Under the pieces are notes generated by a model that saw only the letters and a list, made by a program, of their open reading frames with translations, did not search any database and was not told the origin of the DNA. Shown piece by piece: positions 45,511 through 55,220 of a stretch of 64,000 nt of DNA. A program made the translations under genes and the position numbers. Source of the stretch: Scheffersomyces stipitis CBS 6054 (lineage: Eukaryota > Ascomycota > Pichiomycetes > Serinales > Debaryomycetaceae); the NCBI RefSeq assembly GCF_000209165.1, contig NC_009068.1:930001-994000 (forward strand), written 5' to 3'. The first letter of the stretch is position 1, and every line of letters begins with the position of its first letter.

Positions 45511-47601
45511 CTAATCCATGTCAACATCGGCTTCTTCAGGAGCTGGCTTCTGTTCAGCCTTTGAAGCATCTCTGGCAGCAGCCAACTTCTCAGCCATGGC
45601 AGCAGCTTGAGCAGCTTCTTGCTTCTGTCTGTAGGCTTGCTTCTTTTCTTCTTCCTTTTGCAAGTAACGGCCCTTGATGAGGTTTCCCTTGGAAGCCAAC
45701 TCTTCGTATTTAGCAATGTACTTAGCCTTGGTCGAATCGTAACCTTCATCGTACAACCAGTCTTCAGTCTTGCTCAACAAGGCAGTCAATTGTTCCTTTT
45801 CGGCATCGGAGGCGAAGTCCTTGTACTTGTCGTCCAACTTACCTCTCAAGTCGTAGATGTACTCTTCCAAAGCGTTCTTTCTGTCTTCAGTATCAGCAAC
45901 CAACTTGTCACCCATGACTAAAGCGTTTTCCTTTTCAATAAACTCTTCTCTGACGCTTGGTTCAAGAGAAGCAGAGTGAGTAATAACTTCCAAGTCAGCC
46001 TTCTTGACCAACTTCTTAACTTCACGGTATTCTGGTTCAGAATCTTCGTCGTCTTGTTCTTCACCTTCCTTTGGTTCCTTTTCCACTAATTCCTTGACGA
46101 TCTTTTCTTCGACGGTGTAAGCAGCCTCGATAGTGTAGAATCCAGAAGGATCGTTTCTCAACTTGATCTTGGTGGCAATAGAAGTCTCACCTTCAGATGG
46201 AACAACACCCTTGATTTCCCACTTGGCTACGAGTGGAGAAGTGCCAACTGGCAACTCTTCAGGCTTGGTGTACTTGGCTTCGACTTCGAAGTCACCCTTT
46301 CTGAACAAGGTGATGATCTTGGTCGAAGGGAACGAGCCACCTCTTGGGAAAACTTCCATGTGGTCTTCGTCTTCTTCTTCCTTGGCCCAGAAGTAAGAGA
46401 CTGAGTATGGGTTGTAGTCTTCGAACTTGAAAGGTCTCACTCTAACGGTTGGAGAGTGGGTAGCACAGATGAAAGCGTTACCTCTGGCAATGGCTTCATC
46501 TTGGTTCAAAGTGAAAGACAACTCTTTGCCAAAGATGTCCTTCAACTTGTTCTTCAAAGAAGGAACTCTGGTACAGCCACCAATGACTTCGATGGAGTCG
46601 ATGTCGTCAGTAGTCAAACCAGCTTCCTTAAGAGCTGACTCGATTGGAACATGAACTCTGGCTAAAAGAGGCTGTACGAACTCTTCCAACTCTTCACGAG
46701 TCAAAGACGAAGAAACGTCAACGTCGTTCATCACGGACTCGATATTGAATGGAGCCTGAGTGTTAGCAGAGAGAACCTTCTTCAACTTCTCAGCAGCAGT
46801 CAAAATACGGTAGAAAGCCTTAGGGTTTTCTCTGACGTCGATCTTGTACTTGCCAACAAATTCGTCGGCAAAGTGGCTGGCGATGGCGTAGTCGAAATCT
46901 CTACCACCAAAGTGCTTGTCGTAAGCAGAAGCAAGAATCTTCAATTCACCCTTCTTGACAGCAGCAATAGAGACTTGGTACGAGGAGTGACCAATGTCCA
47001 CAAACGCCACCTTCTTAGGTTCATCTTCTGGCAAGTCGTTAGCCTTGAAGACACCGTAGCCAACAGCAGCAGCTGTGACTTCGTTGACGATTCTGACAGG
47101 GTTCAAGCCAGCGATTCTACAAGCATCGGCGGCGGCGCGACGCTGTTTCTCGGTGTACCATACTGGAACAGACAAAGAAATATCAGTGATGTTTGCCTTG
47201 GTCTCTTTGATTGTGATATCCTTGATTTTATCGATATACATGGCTGCTAACTGGGTAGCAGTGAATTCCTGCTGCTCGCCCAAGAATCTGACCTTAGCAG
47301 AGATGCCTCCATCCTTTGATTCAACAAGTGGACATGTGAAGTACTTCTTCTCAATTTCAAAATCTGGGTCATTGAAGTTGGCACCGAGGATACGCTTGAT
47401 GTTGTCGACGGTGTTCTTCAAGTTCGAAGTCTGCTGGTTCTTACCGGACTCGCCGATGAATCTGTTCTTAGGGCCAAATCCTACAAGCGAGGGAGTGTTT
47501 CTGTTGGAAACCTCGTTGACAATGATGTCAATTCCTCTGTTTCTGGCGCAGGCAATGACAGAGCTGCTGTTTCCTAAATCGACACCGAACGGAGCGGACA
47601 T
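45511..47601 (-). CDS. SSE1: SSE1-type Hsp110 chaperone
   Basis: A 696-residue Hsp110. The N-terminal nucleotide-binding domain opens [34 protein letters not shown] and contains [15 protein letters not shown] and [15 protein letters not shown] beta-sandwich domain follows, with the acidic insertion [20 protein letters not shown] (about 520-540), then a helical lid ending in a Lys/Glu/Ala-rich tail and VDMD. Sse1 is the main cytosolic nucleotide-exchange factor for Hsp70 (Ssa) and binds unfolded protein; length matches S. cerevisiae Sse1 (693). The CUG-clade orthologue is often called MSI3. A consensus heat-shock element lies about 200 bp upstream (47800-47812), fitting Hsf1 control. Its codons look strongly biased, as for an abundant protein. 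Confidence 0.96.
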   Translation of the reverse strand: MSAPFGVDLGNSSSVIACARNRGIDIIVNEVSNRNTPSLVGFGPKNRFIGESGKNQQTSNLKNTVDNIKRILGANFNDPDFEIEKKYFTCPLVESKDGGISAKVRFLGEQQEFTATQLAAMYIDKIKDITIKETKANITDISLSVPVWYTEKQRRAAADACRIAGLNPVRIVNEVTAAAVGYGVFKANDLPEDEPKKVAFVDIGHSSYQVSIAAVKKGELKILASAYDKHFGGRDFDYAIASHFADEFVGKYKIDVRENPKAFYRILTAAEKLKKVLSANTQAPFNIESVMNDVDVSSSLTREELEEFVQPLLARVHVPIESALKEAGLTTDDIDSIEVIGGCTRVPSLKNKLKDIFGKELSFTLNQDEAIARGNAFICATHSPTVRVRPFKFEDYNPYSVSYFWAKEEEDEDHMEVFPRGGSFPSTKIITLFRKGDFEVEAKYTKPEELPVGTSPLVAKWEIKGVVPSEGETSIATKIKLRNDPSGFYTIEAAYTVEEKIVKELVEKEPKEGEEQDDEDSEPEYREVKKLVKKADLEVITHSASLEPSVREEFIEKENALVMGDKLVADTEDRKNALEEYIYDLRGKLDDKYKDFASDAEKEQLTALLSKTEDWLYDEGYDSTKAKYIAKYEELASKGNLIKGRYLQKEEEKKQAYRQKQEAAQAAAMAEKLAAARDASKAEQKPAPEEADVDMD

Positions 47602-48163
47602 TGTATTGGTAGTGGTATAGAAGTGGTGGTGGTAAAAACTGAAAACTCAATCACTGAAAATTTTCAGAAATGGGATGATATCGGGCAGGGCACGCAATGA
47701 AAAATTCTGGACAATTCGTGGTGGAAATTTACTGAGAGCTAGCGACGTTTTATAGCGACACAGGGAGAATTCCACGGGCTTCTGTGGTAGACACACGATT
47801 TCGAGAATGTTCTGAAGGACAGTGGCACCGTTACAGTAGAAACATACTATTTACACAAGTACACCGATTTAGCGTAGTAAGCAACTTTTGGTGCTAATAT
47901 GGAGAGATTCTTCAGTGTTCATTCAGAGTAGCGAATATAAGTTCACTTTCTGAAAGACTAAGAGAATATGAGCTAATGAGCATATCTTGTAGATTCATAT
48001 ATTGCCATCCTATAGAGATTGTATTCTAGTTTGATCCTGGAGACCTTCTGATTGTAGATTCATGTATCATACCTTGTAGGCTATGTGACAAACATTGTAA
48101 GTTCTCTACATACTCTTTCCCTACATGTACAGTCAATAAATCCATTCTCTATCCATAACTTTT
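47602..48163. other. SSE1 promoter and NPL4 3' region
   Basis: Includes the heat-shock element at 47800-47812 and TAGCGACG/TAGCGACA words at 47740-47747 and 47753-47760. A diverged 13-nt repeat, TGTAGATTCATRT, appears at about 47989 and 48053. Confidence 0.5.
47800..47812 (-). promoter_or_regulatory. Heat-shock element upstream of SSE1
   Basis: TTCGAGAATGTTC is a perfect three-unit TTCnnGAAnnTTC array, the Hsf1 consensus, 199 bp upstream of the SSE1 ATG. Another GAA follows one base later, off register. Confidence 0.75.
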
Positions 48164-49897
48164 CTACGTGCTCTGTTCCAAGATCGTGATCAACGTCATC
48201 CAGCCAGGACTCTCCACCAAATGCAAATAATCTTCGTACTGTCTTTCCCTGACAAACCGCAACAAGAGATCAAACTCTTGTGCCCCAAGAATGTTTGTGC
48301 GTTTCAAGTATACCAAGAAATGAAAGTTACAGAGACTCGTTCCCTTGCCACTAGTGTCCGCGTTCAAGTACTTGCTGACAGCATGGAGGTTCTGGAGTTC
48401 GTTGAAGAAGTCTCTATTTTCAATGACAAAGTTGCTGTCGGTATCAAACATAGGTGTAGGATTCACAGGGAACGAATCCGTCAATGACACCAACAAGAAG
48501 TCTACGGGGAAAGTTGGCTTGGCGTTAGACTTGACTTCGAGTCCATACTCGTTAAGCTCCAGATATGCTACGTCAGGAACGTATCTCCTATCATTGCTGG
48601 AATTAACATACAATCTAGAGGGTTGCGTGGAGCCAGTAATGATATCTGCTCTTACCAATGCTTCTGCACTGGTAGAAACTTGATATGAACGGGGCTCGAT
48701 TTCTCCATTCAACCCTCCGCTGATGACACATGTAACGAACTTTGAAGAAAATTGGCCACTAGATGAAAACTTCGTGATGTTGGCATGCTGGATCTGGTTG
48801 CGTGCAGCCATCAAGATCTCGAGATTCGACAAGAAATAGCTATCCTTGTGTCTTTTACATAACACGGTACCATTTTTCTGGCCCGAGTCGGTCAAATCCG
48901 TGAAAACCACGCCCACTTTATAGATCCCCAATTCCAGGGCAATTGCATCTACTTCAGCCTCGTTCTCCCACGGTAACATGGTGATTCCGTCCAACTCGCC
49001 AGATTGGGGAGGTTCGTAGATGGCTTCGACTACAGCTTTAATTCCTAAAGGAACTTTGTCAAAAGGTTCATATCTGCCGTACATCACCCCAAATCTTTGA
49101 ACGCCTGTGTGTCTCCATACGTCGATGAAGTTGTTCATGATGGAAGAGGTGGCAAATTCTACGTGATCCACCATTCTAAATTTCTGCAATTGTAATGTGA
49201 TCGGAGGAGGCTGACATTTAGAACAAATTCCCTTTGGATAGGGCTGGTGGCCCTCATTACAATTCAATAAGATAGAATAGTTAGGCTCTTCCAAAGGTGC
49301 GATATACGACGACGAGTTGTGCTTACTGTTTTTCAATTCGTTGAGTTCCTTCAAGTATGCGTGGTACGACATGTGCTTGATGGCATTTTCCTTACGGTAG
49401 TTGGCATCCCATGGAGGTAGTGGCGAACAGAACTCGCACATGCCTTTAGCTCCATGTCTGCAGAATTTGGTAAGAGGTCTCTTGATCAAACCTTCGTCTT
49501 TCTCAAGAACATCGTCTACAGGTAATTGGGTCACTTTACGTGGTCCTGATGTCGTTGTTGGAATGGAAATGTGACCGATGGAAATGGATCCAGAATTATG
49601 ATTATTAGTAGAGGTTGTAATATTGGTAGTAGAATCAGGATTAGATCCAGTAGCAGCTTCGTAGCTGGCATATAACATGTCTCCATTCTTCAAACCCAAC
49701 TCTGTTACGGTTTTTCCACAGAGACCATTGGCCAATTCGCCTTTGGAATTGGGTTTGTCGCTAAGGTAGAGGTTTTGTACATCTTCTATGGAGATCTTGG
49801 AGAGAAGCTGCTCTAGAACAAGAAGAAAATCAGCATCCGGATTTGCTGCTACCCTGAAAGTGCCTTCGCGGGACCTGAAACGAAGTGTCACCGACAT
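48164..49897 (-). CDS. NPL4: NPL4, Cdc48 cofactor
   Basis: A 577-residue protein with an N-terminal ubiquitin-like domain (MSVTLRFRSREGTFRV to about residue 85). Two Npl4 zinc-finger motifs follow: CRHGAKGMCEFC (C146, C154, C157) and CNEGHQPYPKGICSKC (C213, H217, C225, C228). The MPN-like domain begins at RMVDHVEFATSSIMNNFIDVWR. Npl4 with Ufd1 recruits ubiquitinated clients to the Cdc48 ATPase for ER-associated degradation and other extraction. The length agrees with S. cerevisiae Npl4 (580). An in-frame ATG at 50008 would add 37 residues ahead of the ubiquitin-like fold; 49897 is preferred because the family starts there and a PACE-like site falls between the two ATGs. Confidence 0.93.
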   Translation of the reverse strand: MSVTLRFRSREGTFRVAANPDADFLLVLEQLLSKISIEDVQNLYLSDKPNSKGELANGLCGKTVTELGLKNGDMLYASYEAATGSNPDSTTNITTSTNNHNSGSISIGHISIPTTTSGPRKVTQLPVDDVLEKDEGLIKRPLTKFCRHGAKGMCEFCSPLPPWDANYRKENAIKHMSYHAYLKELNELKNSKHNSSSYIAPLEEPNYSILLNCNEGHQPYPKGICSKCQPPPITLQLQKFRMVDHVEFATSSIMNNFIDVWRHTGVQRFGVMYGRYEPFDKVPLGIKAVVEAIYEPPQSGELDGITMLPWENEAEVDAIALELGIYKVGVVFTDLTDSGQKNGTVLCKRHKDSYFLSNLEILMAARNQIQHANITKFSSSGQFSSKFVTCVISGGLNGEIEPRSYQVSTSAEALVRADIITGSTQPSRLYVNSSNDRRYVPDVAYLELNEYGLEVKSNAKPTFPVDFLLVSLTDSFPVNPTPMFDTDSNFVIENRDFFNELQNLHAVSKYLNADTSGKGTSLCNFHFLVYLKRTNILGAQEFDLLLRFVRERQYEDYLHLVESPGWMTLITILEQST

Positions 49898-51114
49898 TTG
49901 AGAGCAATTATAGTAAAAAGGCGAATTGCTTGTGTTTTCTGAGAAAAAGATATAACAGAGGTCTTGTAGATTTGTAGATTTGGAGATTCTGATATTTGCC
50001 ACTGCCATATGCAGGTCGATTGGGTATTTGGCATGAAGTATGGGGAAGAAAAGTAAAAAGATTGTAGATGGGTTAGTTTATGTGGAACAGATTTTGATTA
50101 CTTTGTCGGTGTTGTAATTATGGGTACATCTTGAAACTAGGAGAATCTCGCCCAAAAATTGGCTGAAATGAGATCTTAGTTTTCGTTCATGCCCTACTAG
50201 AAAGCTTGACCATGGAAGAACTTGACTGGGGTCGCTCCCACTATTGGACAACAAGAAAGTAACCAATAACTGAATTACTCCAACGTATATTAGAAGTTGG
50301 CTCAGTTGTCTATGTCAGTCTACTGGCGGTGTTTTTGTATTGAAGACGTTTACGGTGTAGAATTTGTTCAACTAGGAGTTCAATCTTTACTATGGATAGT
50401 AACTATGGTTTAGCTATGGGAAGCTTTAACGACACCAAGAGATCTTAGCAGTGCACACGTATATCTTGGTCATATCCCTTTCTCTTTGGCTGTGGACCCA
50501 ATTGAGGAGAAACAAGGCAACCCTAAGAATTCTTTCCAGCAATTAGTCTTGTCAAAAATTACGACGACACCCCAGGTTTCGGTTAACACCTAGACAAACA
50601 CGTTTATTGTCTATTCGAGAACGTTCTAATTCAGATTTGCCGTTCGTGATAAGGAGGAGTATTTTGTGCTTCCACATATAATAACGATAAGAGGATCTCA
50701 TTCGTATTTTGATGGTCGTATTACATTGTCCGCATGGCGATAATAACATATTATTCATCAAACGAATGATATAATAACATTGGATAATATAATTAGAGTA
50801 TCCGACAAGCCTTCAGTTATTGTTGATATTATGATGTTATGTTGAGCAGTTGGTCATGACCCCTTGTATTAATAGAAGCAATAGAACAATCTTTTAGTTT
50901 AGTCTAGATCTTTATGAGAATAAGAATATTCTTTGATTAACTCGGCCCAAGAACCTTTCAACTATCGCCGTATATCTTCCAGATTCTTGATAATAAATTA
51001 GTATCATAATTTTCACAAAGACTATAATTGCTCTTCTCTCGATTATCCTGACCCACTTTGGAACATTAAATCTGGACTAGGGCTTCCATAGACCACTTCT
51101 TGGCACCTCGTATC
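49898..51114. other. Intergenic region upstream of NPL4
   Basis: TTTGCCACT at 49995-50003 (AGTGGCAAA on minus) is one base away from the Rpn4/PACE site GGTGGCAAA. No gene is recognised in the rest, which is A/T-rich. Confidence 0.45.
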
Positions 51115-51816
51115 TTAAGTACCTATCATGTATAGCTTCATGCAATTCTGGGTATTGTTGAACATACGAAGCCCATTGACCTTGTAGCTGACAGACTTCT
51201 TATCATCCAGATGCTTGTCTGTATTCTCTTTTTCAACTTCGGATCCTTCAGAAAGACCTAGACTCTCATCTTCCTCTACTAGTATGGTTGGCTCTTCCAG
51301 GAAGCTTCTGTTGTTAAACACATTTCTTTTCGTCATAAGTAATAACGAGTTGTCCGCCCGACTATTTTTCTCCTTTAGGATGTTCTCTAGCTTAAACTTG
51401 CCCGAATTCACAAACTCGATATCGTCTATAGTCAACTTGTCGAGCTCTAGACGTAGGCGTACTATCAAGTGAACAGGCACCTCTAACCGAAATTTGAGCT
51501 TTTTATCGTCCAGAGTCGTTTGTCTCAATTTGACCCACGTATCATCTCTATTCTCTACAAGCTCCCGTAGCGGAGCTTTTAACAATACAGAGAGCAACAC
51601 CTCGTTCAACTGTACGTTGACCAACTGGTTCAAGAAGTTATTGGAAAGTCGTATGTGAAAATAGTTCAGCCTGTTGTTGAGTGTAATAAGGGACGTTTCG
51701 TTGATAGCTAGTGATGACCTGCTGTTGCTCAGAGAACCCACGCCAGCTTTACTTACGAACACCTTAACGGGCAACACCCTCAGGGATACTTTTACAAACG
51801 TAATCTGCGGGGGCAT
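51115..51816 (-). CDS. Unrecognised 233-residue protein
   Basis: An ATG-initiated frame of 233 codons, longer than chance frames nearby. The N-terminal half is rich in Leu, Val, Asn and Arg with alternating hydrophobic pattern (VKVSLRVLPVKVFVSKAG; FLNQLVNVQLNEVLLSVLL). The middle has an amphipathic RLEVPVHLIVRLRLELDKLTIDDIEF stretch suggesting beta structure, and residues about 185-215 are acidic (EEPTILVEEDESLGLSEGSEVEKE). No signal peptide or clear membrane span is visible, and I recognise no family. It stands alone between NPL4 and HAC1. It may be a lineage-specific gene, or a fast-evolving orthologue of a known yeast protein that I fail to see. Confidence 0.5.
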   Translation of the reverse strand: MPPQITFVKVSLRVLPVKVFVSKAGVGSLSNSRSSLAINETSLITLNNRLNYFHIRLSNNFLNQLVNVQLNEVLLSVLLKAPLRELVENRDDTWVKLRQTTLDDKKLKFRLEVPVHLIVRLRLELDKLTIDDIEFVNSGKFKLENILKEKNSRADNSLLLMTKRNVFNNRSFLEEPTILVEEDESLGLSEGSEVEKENTDKHLDDKKSVSYKVNGLRMFNNTQNCMKLYMIGT

Positions 51817-53097
51817 ATGGACTGTTGTTTAGGGGATATGCAAGTAAGTTGGCTTTCACAAATATTAAAGCCAGTATTAACGATTATGAAAATACAAGCT
51901 TAGGCTTTATTAATAAGAATGCAAATTGCAACGATAAGCAGCTGATGTGACAAAATATGGTGGCTATTATTAATGAACCGTATGAAACTATAGTCATCCA
52001 CTGTGAGGTTGAGTAACTACGATAAATGCTGTAGCAAATGTGGTACCACCTCGATATAATAGAACACTGGGAGCGTAATCCACAAGAATAAGGACAAAGA
52101 ACGCCGTGGTATTATCCAATAATAAGCTTGCCAACACAATAAGAGCACCAAGGGCGGAGATTTCAATTAATAACCAGATAATAACCCCAGCTTTAAAAAT
52201 TACCGAGACACAAAGCAATGCTCTGATGAACCAAGATCGACAAAACGGAAGTGACTTAGCCAATTACGCGAGACAGCCTCCATCATCTTGAGCGTCGACA
52301 CTACCGAAGCGAAGTTACGAAATGGTATGTGACAAGAGCCGATGATATCGGAATATTTTCACTGCCGATATTATACAGCTAATTGCTAATATTATGGTAT
52401 CATTGCTGAAAATTGTATTAAATATCAAAAATTTATAAATTCATAAAATACTAACCTAATGCACAATTACAAGAACTAGACGTGCCAATAACGTCCGCTT
52501 CTGGTCACCAGTCCGCCAATCTATATTGTATTCCTTTTAAGTTGCCAGAAATAAATTCAATTAAGTTCTCCCCTTCAATTGTATTGAATTAAATTGATTA
52601 TAGTGAAAATCCACACATCTGAGGTAGGGTCCGCAAATATACGAATTCGTAAAATCAAGATCAAGAAATACCCATCTCGTCAGAAACCCCACAAATCGTA
52701 TAGTAACCACAGAATCAGAGAAAAGCCAGGCCGAGACCTTGAGTCGTCGCATCACATTCAAGGAGCGCCATTTACTCATTCTCAACTTGCCTTTATCTCT
52801 CAGCCATGAAACTAACGTGCAGAGTCAGCGAAAAGCGGTACAAACTCAATCTAGCTCGTAGAACCTTCTTTGAAACCCTCCCTCAATGGATACTCACTGG
52901 AAAACCATGCTTGTTTTTTTGGGGATTTTTTTTTTGATTTTTTGATTTTTCTAGCTCTAAGGAAACAGACAATAGTGGTATAACGACAATTAACCAGAAA
53001 ACAAACATTATTAGATGTAATAACCATACCCAAAAACAGACCAAACGATTAATAAATGTATAAAAAAGAAACGGAAAAAGCAAATATAATGTACAAA
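51817..53097. other. Intergenic region downstream of HAC1
   Basis: Includes a T-rich run (52914-52950) that would be downstream of HAC1 on the minus strand. A hydrophobic frame (51994-52263, minus) has no ATG and is not called. No RNA gene is recognised. Confidence 0.45.
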
Positions 53098-54550
53098 TCA
53101 GAAGGATAAGAACTCTTCGATGTCTAGACCGATGGAGCCCACGCCTTGTGATTCCATAAAGGAGGCTTCATTTGTAGTCAAATCCTCAGGTTGATGAGTC
53201 AACAAGAAATCATCAACTTCACTAAAAAATCCATTGGTAGAGGTGGACTTAACGTTCGTGAAGGAATCTAAAAACTCAGGTACGACTGGTGCTGCAGACC
53301 ATTCATTCGGGAAAACTTACTTTCAATACGTGGAAATTTGGGTCGATAAAGGAGACTGTTGAAGGCTCATAAGTAAAAAATCACTACGAGTCGTCGTTAG
53401 TATTGCTTCTATGCTGTAAATCCTGACTATTTTGCATCGACAATGGCTCAGAAACCCAGCTAGAGATTTCCACGTATATTAATTTCAAAACATATACCGC
53501 CAGGCAGACGTCTTAAAATTAATATACATTTCTAGCAGGATTTCTGGACCATGTAGCTACGAGGCAATGGCAAAAATCTGGACAAGCAGAGCACTGACGA
53601 CGACTCAGTCTTGGTGATTTAAATACCTAGCAACGAATAGACGCTGCTACAGTATCGTCAAATCCCTGTAAGTAACCGTTGGCTGACAAAATTACTTCTG
53701 AATTTTGCCCCATATTGTCAAATACCGAGTGATTGGATTCTATCTTGAAGTTAGATGGATGTCCCGAAAGGGACTCGGGTGAGGAAAAAGTAGTGGAGGT
53801 TCCGTTATCCAAGGTCAATGCTGGTGCATTCTTGGTCAATGTTAAATCGATGGGTGAGTTTGTTGGAGAGTGAATGGATACAGGAGACAAGTAGTTGTAG
53901 TAGTCTGACTTGACCTGTAACAACGAAGACTCTGTTACATCTTCTCTTTTTACAACAATCTCTGGTTGTTCGAATTGTTGTTGGTATTCTGATTGTGATT
54001 CTTGTGATTCGTTCTTGATGGCAGCGTAGTCTGCAGAATCTGCTTCGGATTCTGATATTCTTCTCTTCTTCTGCTCTGGTTGTGGCGAGAAGGAGGTTGA
54101 AGCAGATTCTTCTTCAGCGAAGTCTTCGTCGTCGTGGTCCTGCTCGTCCTCATCTTTGGAGGTCGAAGACGATCTGGAAGCCAGCGAGGAGAGGTTGATG
54201 TGGATCTTGTTTTTCAAGTCGTCAACATCTTCCAACGGCTGGAGCACCAACTGGGTCACCTGGTGTTCGGACAACAACAGATGGACGGTGTCAAAGTTGG
54301 ACTGGGCAGACGCCAAGTTCTGTTCCAACTTCAACACGTACGACTCCAAGTATTCAACATGTTTTCTCTTCTTCTCACGGGACGCATGTGCTGCTCTTCT
54401 GTTACGCAAGATACGTTCCACACGTCTCTGTTCCTTTTCTTCTTTCGTCTTTGCTCTCTTTCTGGGAGGCAAGGTCGACTTGAAGGTGGTGGGATCCGGA
54501 ATCGACAGCGTTGTGTTTGGGGTAAAAGACCCGAAATCGGACATAGACAT
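53098..54550 (-). CDS. HAC1: HAC1, bZIP factor of the unfolded protein response (IRE1-spliced)
   Basis: Exon 1 is 53650-54550 and exon 2 is 53098-53294; joined they give 365 residues. Exon 1 holds the bZIP: basic region NRRAAHASREKKR (50-62) preceded by PPRKRAKTKEEKEQRRVERI, then a leucine zipper from about residue 69, and a long Ser/Glu-rich segment. Without splicing the frame runs seven more codons and stops at 53627 (307 residues). Exon 2 encodes an acidic/aromatic tail, including FFSEVDDFLLTHQPEDL and ending GLDIEEFLSF, typical of the Hac1 activation domain. In budding yeasts ER stress activates Ire1, which cuts HAC1 mRNA at two hairpins, and tRNA ligase joins the exons. The cleavage hairpins are visible (see intron). 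The start is the first ATG of MSMSDF; the second is two codons on. Confidence 0.9.
53295..53649 (-). other. Non-spliceosomal IRE1-type intron of HAC1 (about 355 nt)
   Basis: The 3' site is exact: stem TGGT (53301-53298), loop CTGCAGC (53297-53291), stem ACCA (53290-53287), cleavage after CTG. The proposed 5' site is CTG|TAGC (53652-53646) in the apical loop of a hairpin closed by GACG (53659-53656) and CGTC (53643-53640). Joining G53650 to C53294 restores the frame (GAT ACT G|CA GCA CCA). An alternative cut at CAG|CGT, after 53644, also keeps frame and would shorten the intron to 349 nt. There is no GT...AG pair at these borders. The intron contains a long imperfect hairpin (53443-53552). Known intron lengths are 252 nt in S. 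cerevisiae and 19 nt in C. albicans. Confidence 0.85.
53443..53552 (-). repeat. Long imperfect hairpin inside the HAC1 intron
   Basis: Three stems are nested. Innermost, 53474-53485 pairs with 53516-53527 (12 of 12). Then 53449-53464 pairs with 53531-53546 (14 Watson-Crick pairs plus one G-U in the RNA and one mismatch). Outermost, 53443-53446 pairs with 53549-53552 (4 of 4). The apical loop is 53486-53515. Confidence 0.75.
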
Positions 54551-55190
54551 ATCACAAAATCAACGAATATAACCAGGTAACCAGCAAAGCAAATGTAATC
54601 TTAGAGAGAATCTTCTAGAATCTGAATAAGAGACCTAGAGGTGGCGATGGTGTAGGTGGGGGTATACGCGGGTATAAGATAGTATGTGGTATAGTATCAA
54701 ATACTTGGTGAATCTAAACAGGTAGAAATGATTTGGAACGAAATCCACTTTTCGTCGGCATCGCCTTCTTATATACGTGTTCGCAGTGCCAAGTGCGACG
54801 AGCCCGCGTGAGTTTGTTGACTGCAGGATAAAAAAAGATGGCGATGAAACGTAGAGGAATTTTTGTTTTTGTAGCCGTCTCTAAAAATAAAGTGAAAATC
54901 TGCTACAAAAATCTGAATATTAATTTCTGGCATCAGGTTAAAAATTACGACTGGGACTAAGAATGGATATTTTGGCAAGTCCAGGGAGGGAGAATGCATT
55001 GGAGTTGAGCTTGACTTTTATTGCCATATTGTTATATTTTTTGCAAGCTGTGCTATGCTGTACCACGGCTCTTCTAGACATTTGTTAGTTCGTACGCTTA
55101 GGCCGATATGTGCCCGAACAGCCTAGTTCTTCTTCAAATTATCCGTTCAGTCAGCGTAGACATTCTTCTTCAGCCTGTGCTAAATCCCAC

Positions 55191-55220
55191 TATTTACTTG
55201 TATTTACTTGTATTTACTTC
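55191..55220. repeat. 10-bp tandem repeat, 3 copies
   Basis: TATTTACTTG, TATTTACTTG and TATTTACTTC are adjacent, with a single mismatch at the last base. Confidence 0.9.

Noticed and set aside
47075..47620. 181-codon plus-strand frame
   Set aside because: Antisense shadow of the highly expressed SSE1 coding region.
51994..52263. 89-codon hydrophobic minus-strand frame with two apparent membrane spans
   Set aside because: No ATG anywhere in the frame, and a stop immediately upstream. An ATG in another frame just upstream runs only about 28 codons. Could be chance or a decayed gene; not enough to call.
53294..53318. GTAAGT on the minus strand inside the HAC1 intron, followed by CTGCAG
   Set aside because: Could suggest a spliceosomal intron, but donor and possible acceptor are only about 20 nt apart and no branch site fits; the Ire1 hairpin explains the CTGCAG.
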